Of a stretch of 64,000 nucleotides of DNA, positions 46,742 to 60,189 are shown one piece after another. The position numbers and the translations under genes were made by a program. This stretch comes from Pseudomonas batumici (GTDB taxonomy: Bacteria > Pseudomonadota > Gammaproteobacteria > Pseudomonadales > Pseudomonadaceae). The DNA is taken from positions 1-64,000 of the forward strand of contig NZ_JXDG01000037.1 of NCBI RefSeq assembly GCF_000820515.1, in the 5' to 3' direction. The notes under the pieces are model-generated. The model did no database searches. It was not told the DNA's origin and worked only from the letters and a program-made list of their open reading frames with translations. Numbering within the stretch: the first letter of the stretch is position 1; each line of letters begins with the position of its first letter.

Positions 46742-46858
46742 ATGTAGGAGCAGCCGGTCGACGCTCGATTGCTCGCGATGAACGCCAGGGCACCGCGTTT
46801 CTCCAAGGTGCCGCGTATCATCGTTGGCGCCCATCGCGAGCAAGCTCGCTCCTACATC
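46742..46858. repeat. REP pair (inverted)
   Basis: ATGTAGGAGCAGCCGG... at 46742 and the opposite-facing GCGAGCAAGCTCGCTCC-TACAT, ending at 46857, with GCTCGCGATG/CATCGCGAGC inner arms. A REP pair after the small membrane gene, in front of the sugar-type binding protein. Confidence 0.75.
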
Positions 46859-46989
46859 TACAGAGGAGGGCAACTGATCGGGCTGACGGCATTGTCATGA
46901 CAACAGTTGTCGGACAATTCCGATGGTTTGCTACGAGGCGCAGGCATTTTGCCTTTATACTGCACCGCTATTTTCCGGGGCGCGGTGAC

Positions 46990-48066
46990 ATGCTGAAGAC
47001 TCTCTGCAAAGGGTTGCTGATCCTGAGCCTGCCGTTCTGGGCGATGGCCCAGGCGGCGACCACGGTGGTATTTCTCAATCCTGGCTACACCACCGAGCCG
47101 TTCTGGGTCAGCTATGCCCACTTCATGCAGACGGCTGCGCACAATCTCGGCATGGGGCTTACGGTGCGCTATGGCGAACGCAACCCGCAAACCACCCTTG
47201 CCCAGGCCTATGAAGTCCTGCAGGCCACGCCTCGGCCCGATTACCTGCTGTTCGTCAATGAACAGTCCGTGGCCCCGCAAATCCTGCGGATGGCCGAGGG
47301 CACTGGGGTCAAGCTGTTTATCGTCAACAACACGCTGACACCGGCCCAGGACAAGCGCTTCGGCGCTGCGCCGGAGCTGTTGGGCAGCCTGGTGCAGAAC
47401 GACGAGCAGGGCGGTTACCTGATGCTCAAGGAACTGATCCGCCAACGCTCGTTGCAGGCGCCGGGCCAGCCCATCGAGCTGCTGGCCTTTGCCGGGATGA
47501 AGCTCACTCCGGCTTCGTATTTGCGCGAGAAAGGCATGCGCCGGGCCCTGGCGGAGTCCCCGCAGGTTCACCTGCGCCAGTTGGTTTATGGCGAGTGGAG
47601 TCGCGCGCGGGCCTTCGATCAGGCCGAACAGATGATCCGGCGCTATCCGCAGGCATCGCTGGTGTGGTCCGCCAACGACGAAATGGCCCTGGGCGCCATG
47701 GCCGCCTTCGAAAAGGCCGGGCGCCGGCCGGGACAGGATGTCCTGTTCAGTGCTGTCAACAGCTCCCCGGAGATTCTCCGGGCGCGCATCGACGGGCGCC
47801 TGAGCGTGCTGGTGGCCGGGCATTTCACCCTGGGAGGCTGGGCGATGGTGTTGCTGCGTGACCATGCCGACGGGATCGACTTTACCCGTTATGGCGGCCG
47901 CGAGCGGCAGGTCCAGGCGCTGGAACTGATCGACAAGGCCCAGGCCGAGAAGCTGTTGAAGTTCGGCGCCAGAGAGGATTACCGCGTCGATTTCAAGGCG
48001 CTGAGCGCCCGCGGCAAACCGGACAGCTACCGTTATCCATTCTCCCTGAAAACCTTGCTGCCCTGA
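46990..48066 (+). CDS. ABC-type sugar-binding-like periplasmic protein (orphan)
   Basis: A 358-residue protein with a signal peptide (MLKTLCKGLLILSLPFWAMA, cleavage near AQA) and the type I periplasmic-binding/LacI-like fold: TVVFLNPGYTTEPFW, then VNEQSVAPQILRMAEG, WSANDEMALGAMAAFEKAGR and ILRARIDGRLSVLVAGHF. Such proteins bind sugars or autoinducers, or act as inputs to sensor kinases. No transporter or sensor genes lie next to it, so its partner is not known. ATG 46990. Confidence 0.8.
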   Translation: MLKTLCKGLLILSLPFWAMAQAATTVVFLNPGYTTEPFWVSYAHFMQTAAHNLGMGLTVRYGERNPQTTLAQAYEVLQATPRPDYLLFVNEQSVAPQILRMAEGTGVKLFIVNNTLTPAQDKRFGAAPELLGSLVQNDEQGGYLMLKELIRQRSLQAPGQPIELLAFAGMKLTPASYLREKGMRRALAESPQVHLRQLVYGEWSRARAFDQAEQMIRRYPQASLVWSANDEMALGAMAAFEKAGRRPGQDVLFSAVNSSPEILRARIDGRLSVLVAGHFTLGGWAMVLLRDHADGIDFTRYGGRERQVQALELIDKAQAEKLLKFGAREDYRVDFKALSARGKPDSYRYPFSLKTLLP

Positions 48067-48256
48067 GTTCGGCAGGCTCTACCGGATTTTGCGGCGGCCT
48101 ATGCGCCTTGGGGGCTTTGAAGTTTCGTACTGGGTTATCGCTGTCGGCTATCAGCGCTATTTCGAATAGAACTGAATAACTAGTATTTCTGCTAGTGGGC
48201 AATCCCGTTTGCTCAGCTCAAGATCAAGACTCTATTCATCAGAAAGAATATGGGTC

Positions 48257-49921
48257 ATGAAGAGACAAGTCGCTTCTGTTACTTCAGTCTTGTTTTTTGT
48301 TGTGGCCTGTCTGCTTGTACAGAGTGCGTCGGCTGAAACAAAGTTGCTGTCACCCGCGCCCGACAATCAAGTGATGACGGCCGAAGCCACGGCGATTCTG
48401 GAGCAAGAAAAGTCCGTCGCCGCCGTCAAGTCCGTGCTGGTCGCTCAAGCAGATGTTTCCACGCTTACAGCGGCAACTAAGCAGATTGAACTTGAGCTTT
48501 CCCGTGACCTGACCGCTACGATCGGGGAGCTGCGCATGGAGGGAAGCGAGGCTGGACCCATCGGTGTTTGGCATGGCCGTGTACAAGAGGTGCGCAATGC
48601 CGCAGGCAATGCCAGTGCTCCGGCTGATATCGCAGGCGGCGAAGTCATCCTGGCGGTGAACGGCACAATGATCAGTGGAACCGTACGCTATGCTGCGAAA
48701 CTTTTTAGAATCGTTCCATTGGGCGGGCGTGAACACGCGATTATCGAGTTGGACGAAAGCCTTATTCCTCCCGAAGGTGATCAGGAAACAGAAGGCCCAC
48801 TACCTGTGTCGGTATACGATACGGTCAAGTCGGAGCGAGCCGATATACCGATTCGCATTATGCTGGTCATGTCAAAGAGTGCGCAGGCGCGGATTGCCGA
48901 TCCGCAAGGGTTGGCCAGGCTTATGTTTGCCGAAGCCAATCAGGGGTTGCAAAATAGCGGCCTTGCTATTCGTTTTGAGTCGGCCGGAATATTTGCTGTC
49001 AATTATAATGAAGAAGGGGGTGTGGAGGGTTTTGAAAAGGCACTTGCGGGCATAGGTACAAACTCGGAAATTCAACATCTGCGCCGGGAGAGTTTCGCTG
49101 ATACTGTGGTCATGCTGGTAACAAATAATGCACTTGCAGGGAAGGCTCATACGAGAGCTGTCAAGAGTACCGCATTTGCTGTTGTGTCTGTTGGATATGC
49201 AACGGGAAACTATACATTTGCCCACGAGGTCGGGCATAACATTGGAGCCGGCCATGAAGGCACGGGCAGCGGATATGCACATGGGTATCAACAAAAGACG
49301 GTCTCGCCTTATTGGCGCACGATCATGGCCTATGAGTGCAGTCCGCGTTGCCCCAGGGTAAACTATTTTTCTGATCCGGACAGAAGATACAATGGCTTGC
49401 CCATGGGGGTCGTAGGCAACAGCGAGAACACTCGCGTTATCAGGGAGAGAGGGCCCACCGTAGCAGCCTTTTTTCCGGAATTGCCGGGTCTACAAATGAT
49501 GCTTGTCAGTCCTGGCGGAGCAAACTCTGAAATTTTTTCCGAACTGAGCGTACCCATCTTGCCAGGCCTTGAAGAGGGAGTCGTTGCTCTATCTCCAGAG
49601 GTGGGGCCCACTGAGTTAATACCCCACACGGGTCATAATCCCTCCACCAGACTTAATGTGAAATTACGCAATGCTGCGGGGCGAGATGTCAATGTTGTAC
49701 TTTGGGGGCGGCGAATAAGGAGTGATAATTGCAAGTCGGAAATGAATGCCCTCGCGGGGTGCACGCTTTTCCCCCTGGTTTTTCGGCTCGAGTACTATCC
49801 CTATGGTGAAAATGAAGCATTACCTGCGGGCTATTACAATGGCGTTCTCAAGCTGGAAGCGCGAAGACCCAATTCTGATTGGAAAATGCCAATCAATATC
49901 GCGATTTCGGTTCGGAAATAG
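48257..49921 (+). CDS. Secreted zinc metalloprotease, reprolysin/M12-like
   Basis: A 554-residue protein with a signal peptide (MKRQVASVTSVLFFVVACLLV..., cleavage near ASA). The zinc-binding motif HEVGHNIGAGH has His323, His327 and His333 with Glu324, and a Met-turn follows (TIMAYEC, Met357), which together define a metzincin of the M12 type. An N-terminal region of about 250 residues looks like a propeptide, and a C-terminal region of ~150 residues has no repeats. Codon use is AT-richer than the neighbours, and the gene has no obvious operon partner, which suggests acquisition by transfer. It may be an extracellular or outer-surface virulence protease. Confidence 0.85.
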   Translation: MKRQVASVTSVLFFVVACLLVQSASAETKLLSPAPDNQVMTAEATAILEQEKSVAAVKSVLVAQADVSTLTAATKQIELELSRDLTATIGELRMEGSEAGPIGVWHGRVQEVRNAAGNASAPADIAGGEVILAVNGTMISGTVRYAAKLFRIVPLGGREHAIIELDESLIPPEGDQETEGPLPVSVYDTVKSERADIPIRIMLVMSKSAQARIADPQGLARLMFAEANQGLQNSGLAIRFESAGIFAVNYNEEGGVEGFEKALAGIGTNSEIQHLRRESFADTVVMLVTNNALAGKAHTRAVKSTAFAVVSVGYATGNYTFAHEVGHNIGAGHEGTGSGYAHGYQQKTVSPYWRTIMAYECSPRCPRVNYFSDPDRRYNGLPMGVVGNSENTRVIRERGPTVAAFFPELPGLQMMLVSPGGANSEIFSELSVPILPGLEEGVVALSPEVGPTELIPHTGHNPSTRLNVKLRNAAGRDVNVVLWGRRIRSDNCKSEMNALAGCTLFPLVFRLEYYPYGENEALPAGYYNGVLKLEARRPNSDWKMPINIAISVRK

Positions 49922-49949
49922 ATCAGGGTTGTAGGTTGCGGGCGTGTTT

Positions 49950-50168
49950 CTACACGCCCGCGAAGTGCAGCACCAGCTTGACGATACCGTACAGCGTCAG
50001 CCCGAAGACCGCGGTGAACAGTACCCCGATCATCACGAAGTGGCTCGGCTTGCCATGGGTAAAGTCGCGGGCACGGTTCTTCCCGCTTTGTACGCCAAAG
50101 GCCGCCGCCATCACGCTGTGGAGCATTTGCCAGAAGGTCGGCGGCTTGTTGTCGATCGGGTCGTCCAT
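49950..50168 (-). CDS. DUF2970 small membrane protein
   Basis: A 72-residue protein with a single C-terminal helix region (FVMIGVLFTAVFGLTLYGIVKLVL) and the DUF2970 N-terminus (PPTFWQMLHSVMAAAFGVQSGKNRARDF). It starts at ATG 50168 with a GGAGG ribosome site. Members often lie directly after metH in Pseudomonas, as here; function unknown. Confidence 0.85.
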   Translation of the reverse strand: MDDPIDNKPPTFWQMLHSVMAAAFGVQSGKNRARDFTHGKPSHFVMIGVLFTAVFGLTLYGIVKLVLHFAGV

Positions 50169-50235
50169 GGGAGGCCTCCACACACAAGGTTGTGTGTGGA
50201 AAGCATAGACAATTCCCCTGGCGCGTGGTCCTGGA

Positions 50236-53946
<3,711 letters not shown>

Positions 53947-54097
53947 GGAAACTACCTGGAAGGCGAATACAGAAGAGCCGCGATCATAGCAAACCTGTAC
54001 GCTTTTAGAGCATGACGGCGATTTGCATGAATATCGCTCATGTTGGCGGGCCGGTTACGCGGTAGAATTGCGGCGTTTTTCTTTAAGGACCAGGGAT

Positions 54098-56389
54098 ATG
54101 TCGCGCAGAGTCATAAGCTTTTTCCTCTTGATATGGGCTGGCGGTGTCGCCCAGGCGCAAGGTCCGGCGCCGGCGATTTCCTACACCCGCGATATCCAGC
54201 CGATTTTCACCGAGAAATGCGTGGCCTGCCACGCCTGTTATGACTCGGCGTGCCAGCTCAACCTGGGCAGCGCGGAAGGGGCCACCCGGGGGGCTTCGAA
54301 AGCCCTGGTCTACGACGGTGCGCGCAGCGAGGTGTCGAGCCCGACCCGCTTGTTCGTCGATGCCCAGGGGCCGGCGGCCTGGCGGGACAAGGGCTTCTAC
54401 TCGGTGCTCGATGCCCAGGGCAGCCAGGCCGCGCTGATGGCGCGGATGCTGGAGCTGGGGCATCGGACCCCGCTGCAACCCAACGCCAAGTTGCCCGAGG
54501 AGATTACGCTGGGCCTGGAGCGCGAGAACATGTGCCCGCTGCCGGGGGAGTTTGCCGCCTATGCCGGCGCCCATCCGAAAGAGGGCATGCCGCTGGCCGT
54601 GACCGGCCTGACCGATCAGCAGTACCAGACCCTGCAACGCTGGCTCGCCGCTGGAGCGCCCGTCGATGAGCGCGGCCTCCTGCCCAGCGCCCGGGAGGCG
54701 GTGCAGATCACCGCGTGGGAAAACCTGCTCAATGCGCCGGGAGCCCGGGAAAGCCTGGTCGCGCGCTGGCTCTTCGAGCACTGGTTCCTGGCCCATATCT
54801 ACTTTGCCGGCGGCGAGCCGGGGCATTTCTTCCAGTGGGTGCGTTCGCGTACGCCCAGCGGGCGACCCATCGACCTGATTGCCACCCGACGTCCCAACGA
54901 CGATCCGGGTACCCAGGTCTACTACCGGCTGATGCCGGTAGCGGGGGTCATCGTCTACAAGACCCATATCACCTATGGCCTGAGCGCGGCGAAAATGGCG
55001 CGGATCAAGACCCTGTTCTACAGCGGCAACTGGCAGGTCACGGCCTTGCCGGGCTACGGCCCGCAGCGTCGGGCCAACCCCTTCGAGACCTTCGAGGCGA
55101 TCCCGGCGGCGGCGCGCTACCAGTTCATGCTCGACAACGCCGAGTACTTCGTCGACACCTTTATCCGTGGGCCGGTCTGTCGTGGGCAGATTGCTACCGA
55201 CGTGATTCGTGACCACTTCTGGGCATTGTTCCAGGCCCCGGAGCATGATCTCTACATCACCGACCCGAGTTATCGCGGGGCTGCGACGCCGTTGCTGGCG
55301 ATGCCCGGACAGAACGACGACGTCGGCAGCGTGTTGAGCCTGTGGCTGGCTTATCGCGACAAGCGCAACGAGTATGAAGCCTTGCGCCGGGATGCCTACG
55401 CGAATGTTCGGGCGCCGAGCTGGTCGACCTTGTGGGCCGGCAACGACAATGCGTTGCTGAGCATTTTCCGCCATTTCGACAGCGCCACGGTCAGCAAGGG
55501 CCTGATCGGCGAGGTGCCGCAAACCATGTGGCTGTTTGACTACCCGCTGCTGGAGCGTACCTATTACCAACTGGCGGTGAACTTCGATGTGTTCGGCAAT
55601 GTGTCGCACCAGGCCCAGACGCGACTGTATTTCGACCTGATCCGCAACGGTGCCGAGCAGAACTTCCTGCGCCTGATGCCGGCGAATTCCCGTGACGCCT
55701 ACCTCGACGATTGGTACCAGAACGGCGGCCAGCTGAAGATGTGGCTGGACTACGAGCGCATCGACGACAGCAAGCCGAGCGCCCTGAAACTCGATGAAAA
55801 GGATCCCAAGCGCGACTTCGCCCGGCAGTTGCTGCTGCGCTACGGCGATCTCAACGCCCATCCGGACCCGATCAACCGCTGTGAGGGCGCGTACTGTTCA
55901 CGTCCGAATATCGATCCCGGGTTGCAAGAGGCCGAGCAGTCCCTCAGTCGACTGACCTCGCGCCCGGCTGCCGGGCTCAAGGTCATCGACCAGTTGCCGG
56001 AAGCGACGATGCTGCGCATCGAAAGCCGCAGCGGCAAGCGCGAGATCTATAGCCTGTTGCGCAATCGCGCCCACAGCAACGTGGCGTTCATGCTCGGCGA
56101 GGAGTCTCGCTATCAGCCGGGGTTGGACAGCGTGATCATTTACCCGGGCGTCCTCACCAGCTATCCGAACTTCATGTTCAATGTGCCGGCCGATCAGGTG
56201 CCGGCGTTCGTCGATGCCATGGAGCAGGCCAAGGACGCCGCCGGGTTCGAGCAGATTGTCCAGCGCTGGGGGATTCGCCGCAGCCATCCGCAGTTCTGGC
56301 AGTATTTCCATGACCTGACCACCTACCTGCAGGAAACCGATCCGGTGAATGCCGGGGTGCTGGACATGAACCGCTACGAGAACCTTTGA
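54098..56389 (+). CDS. cti: Fatty acid cis/trans isomerase
   Basis: A 763-residue periplasmic enzyme with a signal peptide (1-20) and a cytochrome c heme site CVACH (Cys41, Cys44, His45). It turns cis-unsaturated phospholipid acyl chains into trans without a double-bond shift, stiffening the membrane under solvent or heat stress. The conserved patterns PVCRGQIATDVIRDHFW and LTSYPNFMFNVP fit the Cti family. ATG 54098 with GGGA upstream. It stands alone between metH and nfuA. Confidence 0.94.
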   Translation: MSRRVISFFLLIWAGGVAQAQGPAPAISYTRDIQPIFTEKCVACHACYDSACQLNLGSAEGATRGASKALVYDGARSEVSSPTRLFVDAQGPAAWRDKGFYSVLDAQGSQAALMARMLELGHRTPLQPNAKLPEEITLGLERENMCPLPGEFAAYAGAHPKEGMPLAVTGLTDQQYQTLQRWLAAGAPVDERGLLPSAREAVQITAWENLLNAPGARESLVARWLFEHWFLAHIYFAGGEPGHFFQWVRSRTPSGRPIDLIATRRPNDDPGTQVYYRLMPVAGVIVYKTHITYGLSAAKMARIKTLFYSGNWQVTALPGYGPQRRANPFETFEAIPAAARYQFMLDNAEYFVDTFIRGPVCRGQIATDVIRDHFWALFQAPEHDLYITDPSYRGAATPLLAMPGQNDDVGSVLSLWLAYRDKRNEYEALRRDAYANVRAPSWSTLWAGNDNALLSIFRHFDSATVSKGLIGEVPQTMWLFDYPLLERTYYQLAVNFDVFGNVSHQAQTRLYFDLIRNGAEQNFLRLMPANSRDAYLDDWYQNGGQLKMWLDYERIDDSKPSALKLDEKDPKRDFARQLLLRYGDLNAHPDPINRCEGAYCSRPNIDPGLQEAEQSLSRLTSRPAAGLKVIDQLPEATMLRIESRSGKREIYSLLRNRAHSNVAFMLGEESRYQPGLDSVIIYPGVLTSYPNFMFNVPADQVPAFVDAMEQAKDAAGFEQIVQRWGIRRSHPQFWQYFHDLTTYLQETDPVNAGVLDMNRYENL

Positions 56390-56504
56390 GGAGGACGCGT
56401 TGACTGGATCGTGGGTTCGAGCCAGTGGCGGCGCTGCTTTCCCGACAAAAATACTGGGACTTTGTCCGGCGGCCCGATTGGCGTAAACTGGCGCCAATCT
56501 GTGA

Positions 56505-57098
<594 letters not shown>

Positions 57099-57134
57099 GT
57101 TCGGTAGCAGGGCGTTCACTGCGCTTGGATGGAT

Positions 57135-57167
57135 AAAAAAACGGTGCCCGTGAGCACCGTTTTTTAT
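57135..57167 (+). terminator. Rho-independent terminator after nfuA
   Basis: The stem ACGGTGC/GCACCGT has a 6-base loop and is flanked by AAAAAA before and TTTTTT after, so it works in both directions. It lies 37 bases after the nfuA stop. Confidence 0.92.
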
Positions 57168-57194
57168 GCCTTGTACTCAAGGCTGAAGGCGACC

Positions 57195-57281
57195 CTTGTA
57201 GGAGCCGGCTTGCTGGCGATGGCGGCCGGATAGTCGATACATGACTTACGGGCCTCATCGCCAGCAAGCCGGCTCCTACAG
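57195..57281. repeat. REP pair (inverted), 25-bp arms
   Basis: TTGTAGGAGCCGGCTTGCTG-GCGAT near 57196-57220 and its inverted copy ATCGCCAGCAAGCCGGCTCC-TACAG at 57257-57281, the same element as at 12259-12345. It separates nfuA (+) from the NUDIX gene (-). Confidence 0.85.
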
Positions 57282-57290
57282 GTCGGTGTT

Positions 57291-57737
57291 TCAGCGCAGG
57301 CCATCGTCCTGCTCCTGCGGGAGAGTGTCCAGATAATCACGCAGACGCTCCTGCAGATAGGGCACGCCCAATGGGTGTTCCAGGTATTCGGCAATCGGCA
57401 TCATCCGCCAGTATTGGCCTTCGTCGCCAAATCGAATCGCCTCGATTTCCGCACGCTTGAGTTGTCCTACCAGAAACCACGAGTGGGTATTGGGCTGGGT
57501 GACACTGGGGTAGCGCCGTACCCATTCGATGCGCTCGGCCTCGATGCGCAGGGAAAACTCCTCGTCCAGCTCCCTGAGGGCGCATTCGGTCGGGGTTTCG
57601 TCACCTTCGCGACCGCCGCCGGCAAAGTCCCAATACCCGGGATAGGGGATGCTGTCCTTCAAGTCACGCAGATAGGTCAGCAGCTCATCGCCGCAGATCA
57701 GGGCCAGCTTGGCGCCGGAAAACAACGCTTCGGACAT
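57291..57737 (-). CDS. NUDIX hydrolase
   Basis: A 148-residue NUDIX protein. The NUDIX box is visible as GGREGDETPTECALRELDEE (G-x5-E-x7-RELxEE type). It would hydrolyse a nucleoside-diphosphate-linked compound; the substrate is unknown. It lies 19 bp after cobM on the same strand and may be in the same transcript. Confidence 0.88.
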   Translation of the reverse strand: MSEALFSGAKLALICGDELLTYLRDLKDSIPYPGYWDFAGGGREGDETPTECALRELDEEFSLRIEAERIEWVRRYPSVTQPNTHSWFLVGQLKRAEIEAIRFGDEGQYWRMMPIAEYLEHPLGVPYLQERLRDYLDTLPQEQDDGLR

Positions 57738-57756
57738 CGGTCATTCCTCCAGGCGA

Positions 57757-58503
57757 TCAAGGTCGATAAAGATGGGCGTGGCCGGCGCGATACAGCGAAG
57801 ACTCGCTGAAGTGGTCGCTGGCCAGCACGCGTCCCACCAGGATCAGGGCCGTGCGGCGGAAACCCTTGGCCTCGACCTTGGCCAGGATATCCGCAAGCGT
57901 CCCCTGTACCCAGTCCTGGTCGGGCCAGGTGGCGCGATGAATCACCGCGATCGGGCAGTCCGCGCCGTAATGGGGAAGCAGTTCGTCGATGATTCTTGCC
58001 AGGTGATTGACCCCCAGGTGAATCGCCATGGTCGCCTGGTGCCGAGCCAGGCTGCCCAGTTCTTCGCTGGCCGGCATCGCGGTTTTGTCGGCGTAGCGGG
58101 TGAGGATCACGCTCTGGGAAATATCCGGCAACGTCAGCTCGGCGCCGAGCAAGGCGGCGCAGGCGGCGGTCGCGGTCACGCCGGGGACGATTTCATAGGC
58201 AATGCCCAGTTCGCGCAGATGGCGGATCTGTTCGCCGATGGCGCCGTAGAGGGATGGATCACCCGAATGCACCCGTGCCACGTCCTGGCCCAGGGCATCG
58301 GCCGCCTTGATCAGGTCGATGATCTGCTCCAGGTGCAGCTCGGCGCTGTTGACCACCTGAGTGGCGCAGTGGCCCTGCAGGACGGCTTCAGGCACCAGGG
58401 AACCGGCGTAGATGATCACCGGGCAGCTACGGATCAGGCGCTGGCCCTTGACGGTGATGAGTTCCGGATCGCCGGGGCCGGCGCCGATGAAATAGACGGT
58501 CAT
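57757..58503 (-). CDS. cobM: Precorrin-4 C11-methyltransferase
   Basis: A 248-residue SAM-dependent methylase of the aerobic B12 pathway. Motifs: VYFIGAGPGDPELITVKG near the start, HSGDPSLYGAIGEQ, PGVTATAACAALLGAELTLPDISQ, and LTRYADKT, which is characteristic of the CobM/CbiF group. ATG 58503 has a better context than 58545. It follows cobE with a 63-bp gap. Confidence 0.93.
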   Translation of the reverse strand: MTVYFIGAGPGDPELITVKGQRLIRSCPVIIYAGSLVPEAVLQGHCATQVVNSAELHLEQIIDLIKAADALGQDVARVHSGDPSLYGAIGEQIRHLRELGIAYEIVPGVTATAACAALLGAELTLPDISQSVILTRYADKTAMPASEELGSLARHQATMAIHLGVNHLARIIDELLPHYGADCPIAVIHRATWPDQDWVQGTLADILAKVEAKGFRRTALILVGRVLASDHFSESSLYRAGHAHLYRP

Positions 58504-58566
58504 GACATTCCCTGAATGTGTCTGCACAAGGTTGCACATGAACAACGTTCATGTAACAGGCGGGGA

Positions 58567-58992
58567 TTATCGGGGGTTTTGCCCGGTCCAGGCCAGTGCA
58601 AAGGTCGCTTGCGGGTGCTTCTGGCGTGAAATCAGAAGCGTCGCACGACCTTGCCCGAGCTGTTCGGCCAAGGCCAGCGCGGCGCTTTCGGCGACACCAT
58701 GGCAACCGGTCTGTTCAAAGGCCAAACGGGAGCGATGGCTGAGTCGTGTCTCGTAGGCAGCCAACTCAGCCGCGCTGAAGAATACCAGGGGCAGGTTCAG
58801 CCGCTGGGCGAGTTCGAGCAGTCCCGGTTCATCCTTTTTCCCCTCGATGCTCGCTAACCCCTTGATTGCTCCAAGGTCGATCCGCTGGACCCGCAGCGAT
58901 TGCTCCAGCAAGGCCTGCAAGGTCGCAGCGTCGCACCCGCGCCGACAGCCGAAGCCCACCGCGAGGGTTGCTGCCGCCGGCGTTTTGTTCAT
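58567..58992 (-). CDS. cobE: Cobalamin biosynthesis protein CobE (CbiG C-terminal-like)
   Basis: A 141-residue protein with the CbiG C-terminal/CobE pattern: LAVGFGCRRGCDAATLQALLE at the start, then IKGLASIEGKKDEPGLLELA and AESAALALA. In Pseudomonas denitrificans CobE is needed for B12 synthesis, with unclear biochemical function. It overlaps the cbtA end by 4 bp (ATGA) and precedes cobM. Confidence 0.88.
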   Translation of the reverse strand: MNKTPAAATLAVGFGCRRGCDAATLQALLEQSLRVQRIDLGAIKGLASIEGKKDEPGLLELAQRLNLPLVFFSAAELAAYETRLSHRSRLAFEQTGCHGVAESAALALAEQLGQGRATLLISRQKHPQATFALAWTGQNPR

Positions 58993-59690
58993 GCCGAGTA
59001 GTGATCGTCGGTCTGGCGGCGGAACAGCCAGGCACTGATCAGGCCCAGGGCCAGCCAGAACGCGGCATTGGTCAACTGCGAGGCGATCTTGAACTGTGCC
59101 GCCAGGGCTTGCGGCGCCTGGCTGGAATGCACCTCCGGCTGCGGTGCGCCGATCACATGGGGCACCACGACAATGGCTACGCCCAGTACCTTGAGTGCCC
59201 AATGCTGGCCGAATACCACCAGGGCAATGGCGACCGCCGTGGACGCGGCGGTGCCGACCCACCAGATCTGCCGTTGCAGCAAGTCCGCCGCCGCGGTACC
59301 CGGCAGTTCCGGCGGCAAACCCAGGGTCGGCGCCAGGCAGAAGGTCGCGTAACCGGCCAGTCCCCAGAGCAGGCCCTGGGCGGTGCGGTTCGGTGCGCGC
59401 AGGGTATAGAGGCCGGCCAGCATCAGGGCGAAACCAACGGCCACCACCAGGTTGCCCCCGGTGGTGGACAGTACACGCTGCCAGCCATCTTCCGGCTCCC
59501 AGGCTTCTTCGTCGTGTTCGTGCCCGGCCATGGCGGCGTGCTCGTGTTCGTGAGCCTCGGCTGCCGGTGCTTTCTCATAGGTTTCCGCCTGGAGAATCAA
59601 CGGCGCGACCCAGAAGCTTTGCAGGAGGGTCAGCAGCAAGGCGGCCAGCAAACCGGTGAACCCTGCCGTTTGCGCAATACGCTTGATCAT
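58989..59690 (-). CDS. cbtA: Cobalt transporter subunit CbtA
   Basis: A 233-residue membrane protein with about five to six helices and a histidine-rich loop (HEHEHAAMAGHEHDEE) that likely binds cobalt. It is predicted to form the cobalt uptake system with CbtB. Start at ATG 59690, 10 bases after the cbtB stop; ends overlapping cobE. Confidence 0.9.
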   Translation of the reverse strand: MIKRIAQTAGFTGLLAALLLTLLQSFWVAPLILQAETYEKAPAAEAHEHEHAAMAGHEHDEEAWEPEDGWQRVLSTTGGNLVVAVGFALMLAGLYTLRAPNRTAQGLLWGLAGYATFCLAPTLGLPPELPGTAAADLLQRQIWWVGTAASTAVAIALVVFGQHWALKVLGVAIVVVPHVIGAPQPEVHSSQAPQALAAQFKIASQLTNAAFWLALGLISAWLFRRQTDDHYSA

Positions 59691-59700
59691 GGCTGGCGTC

Positions 59701-59883
59701 TCAATGGCACGGGAAGGCGGAGCTGTGACGGGTATCGTGCGCGGCATTGTGCACGGCGGCGATATGGGAGAAACCGGCGAAATAGACCAGGGCCGCGCCC
59801 AATACCAGGGCACCGATGGCGGCGGCGAGGCGTTGGCTCTGGGTGGTGATGGCGGTCGAATGGCGGGCGGTCGTGGTTGACAT
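59701..59883 (-). CDS. cbtB: Cobalt transporter subunit CbtB
   Basis: A 60-residue protein with one membrane helix (LAAAIGALVLGAALVYFAGF) and a C-terminal histidine-containing tail (HNAAHDTRHSSAFPCH), the hallmark of CbtB, which is thought to pass cobalt to CbtA. The first gene after the cobalamin riboswitch. Confidence 0.9.
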   Translation of the reverse strand: MSTTTARHSTAITTQSQRLAAAIGALVLGAALVYFAGFSHIAAVHNAAHDTRHSSAFPCH

Positions 59884-59925
59884 GGCGCTTCCCTTTGAAA
59901 TGTCATCAGGCGGAAAGGCGCGAAG

Positions 59926-59953
59926 AACCTCGGCGCACGGGTGCCCGGAGGTT
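59926..59953 (-). promoter_or_regulatory. Leader hairpin between riboswitch and cbtB
   Basis: AACCTC (59926-59931) pairs with GAGGTT (59948-59953), with inner GCAC/GTGC pairs. It lies between the riboswitch core and the cbtB ribosome site (GGGAAG) and has no T-run. It could be part of the expression platform. Confidence 0.4.
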
Positions 59954-59994
59954 ACAACAGCGCCTGCCCACCGCAGGTTTGTCATTGATTTTTT

Positions 59995-60189
59995 CTGGGC
60001 CGGTCTCCGGGCTTGCGAGGGATTCGGGCAAGGCCCGGACCTTCAAGCGTCGCCTTCCCATGCCGCTGTCGGCACAGTGGATCTGACGCTTCTCTCGCTT
60101 ACCGTTGCGGGGGCAGCACCGGACTGATCAGGCATGGATACATGCAGACTGACGCACCGGTTTCCCGTTTCACCCTGTGAAGGGCACCC
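59995..60189 (-). promoter_or_regulatory. Cobalamin riboswitch
   Basis: On the minus strand the leader has the conserved elements of the B12 riboswitch in the right order: GGGAAACCGGTGCGTCAG near the start, CCGCAACGGTAAG in the B12-box region, CCACTGTGC with GGGAAGGCGACG, and AGCCCGGAGACCGGCC at the end. It should switch off cbtB-cbtA-cobE-cobM when cobalamin is plentiful. Confidence 0.95.

Noticed and set aside
48067..48256. Possible gene between the sugar-type binding protein and the metalloprotease
   Set aside because: No frame with a ribosome site or recognisable features; treated as intergenic.
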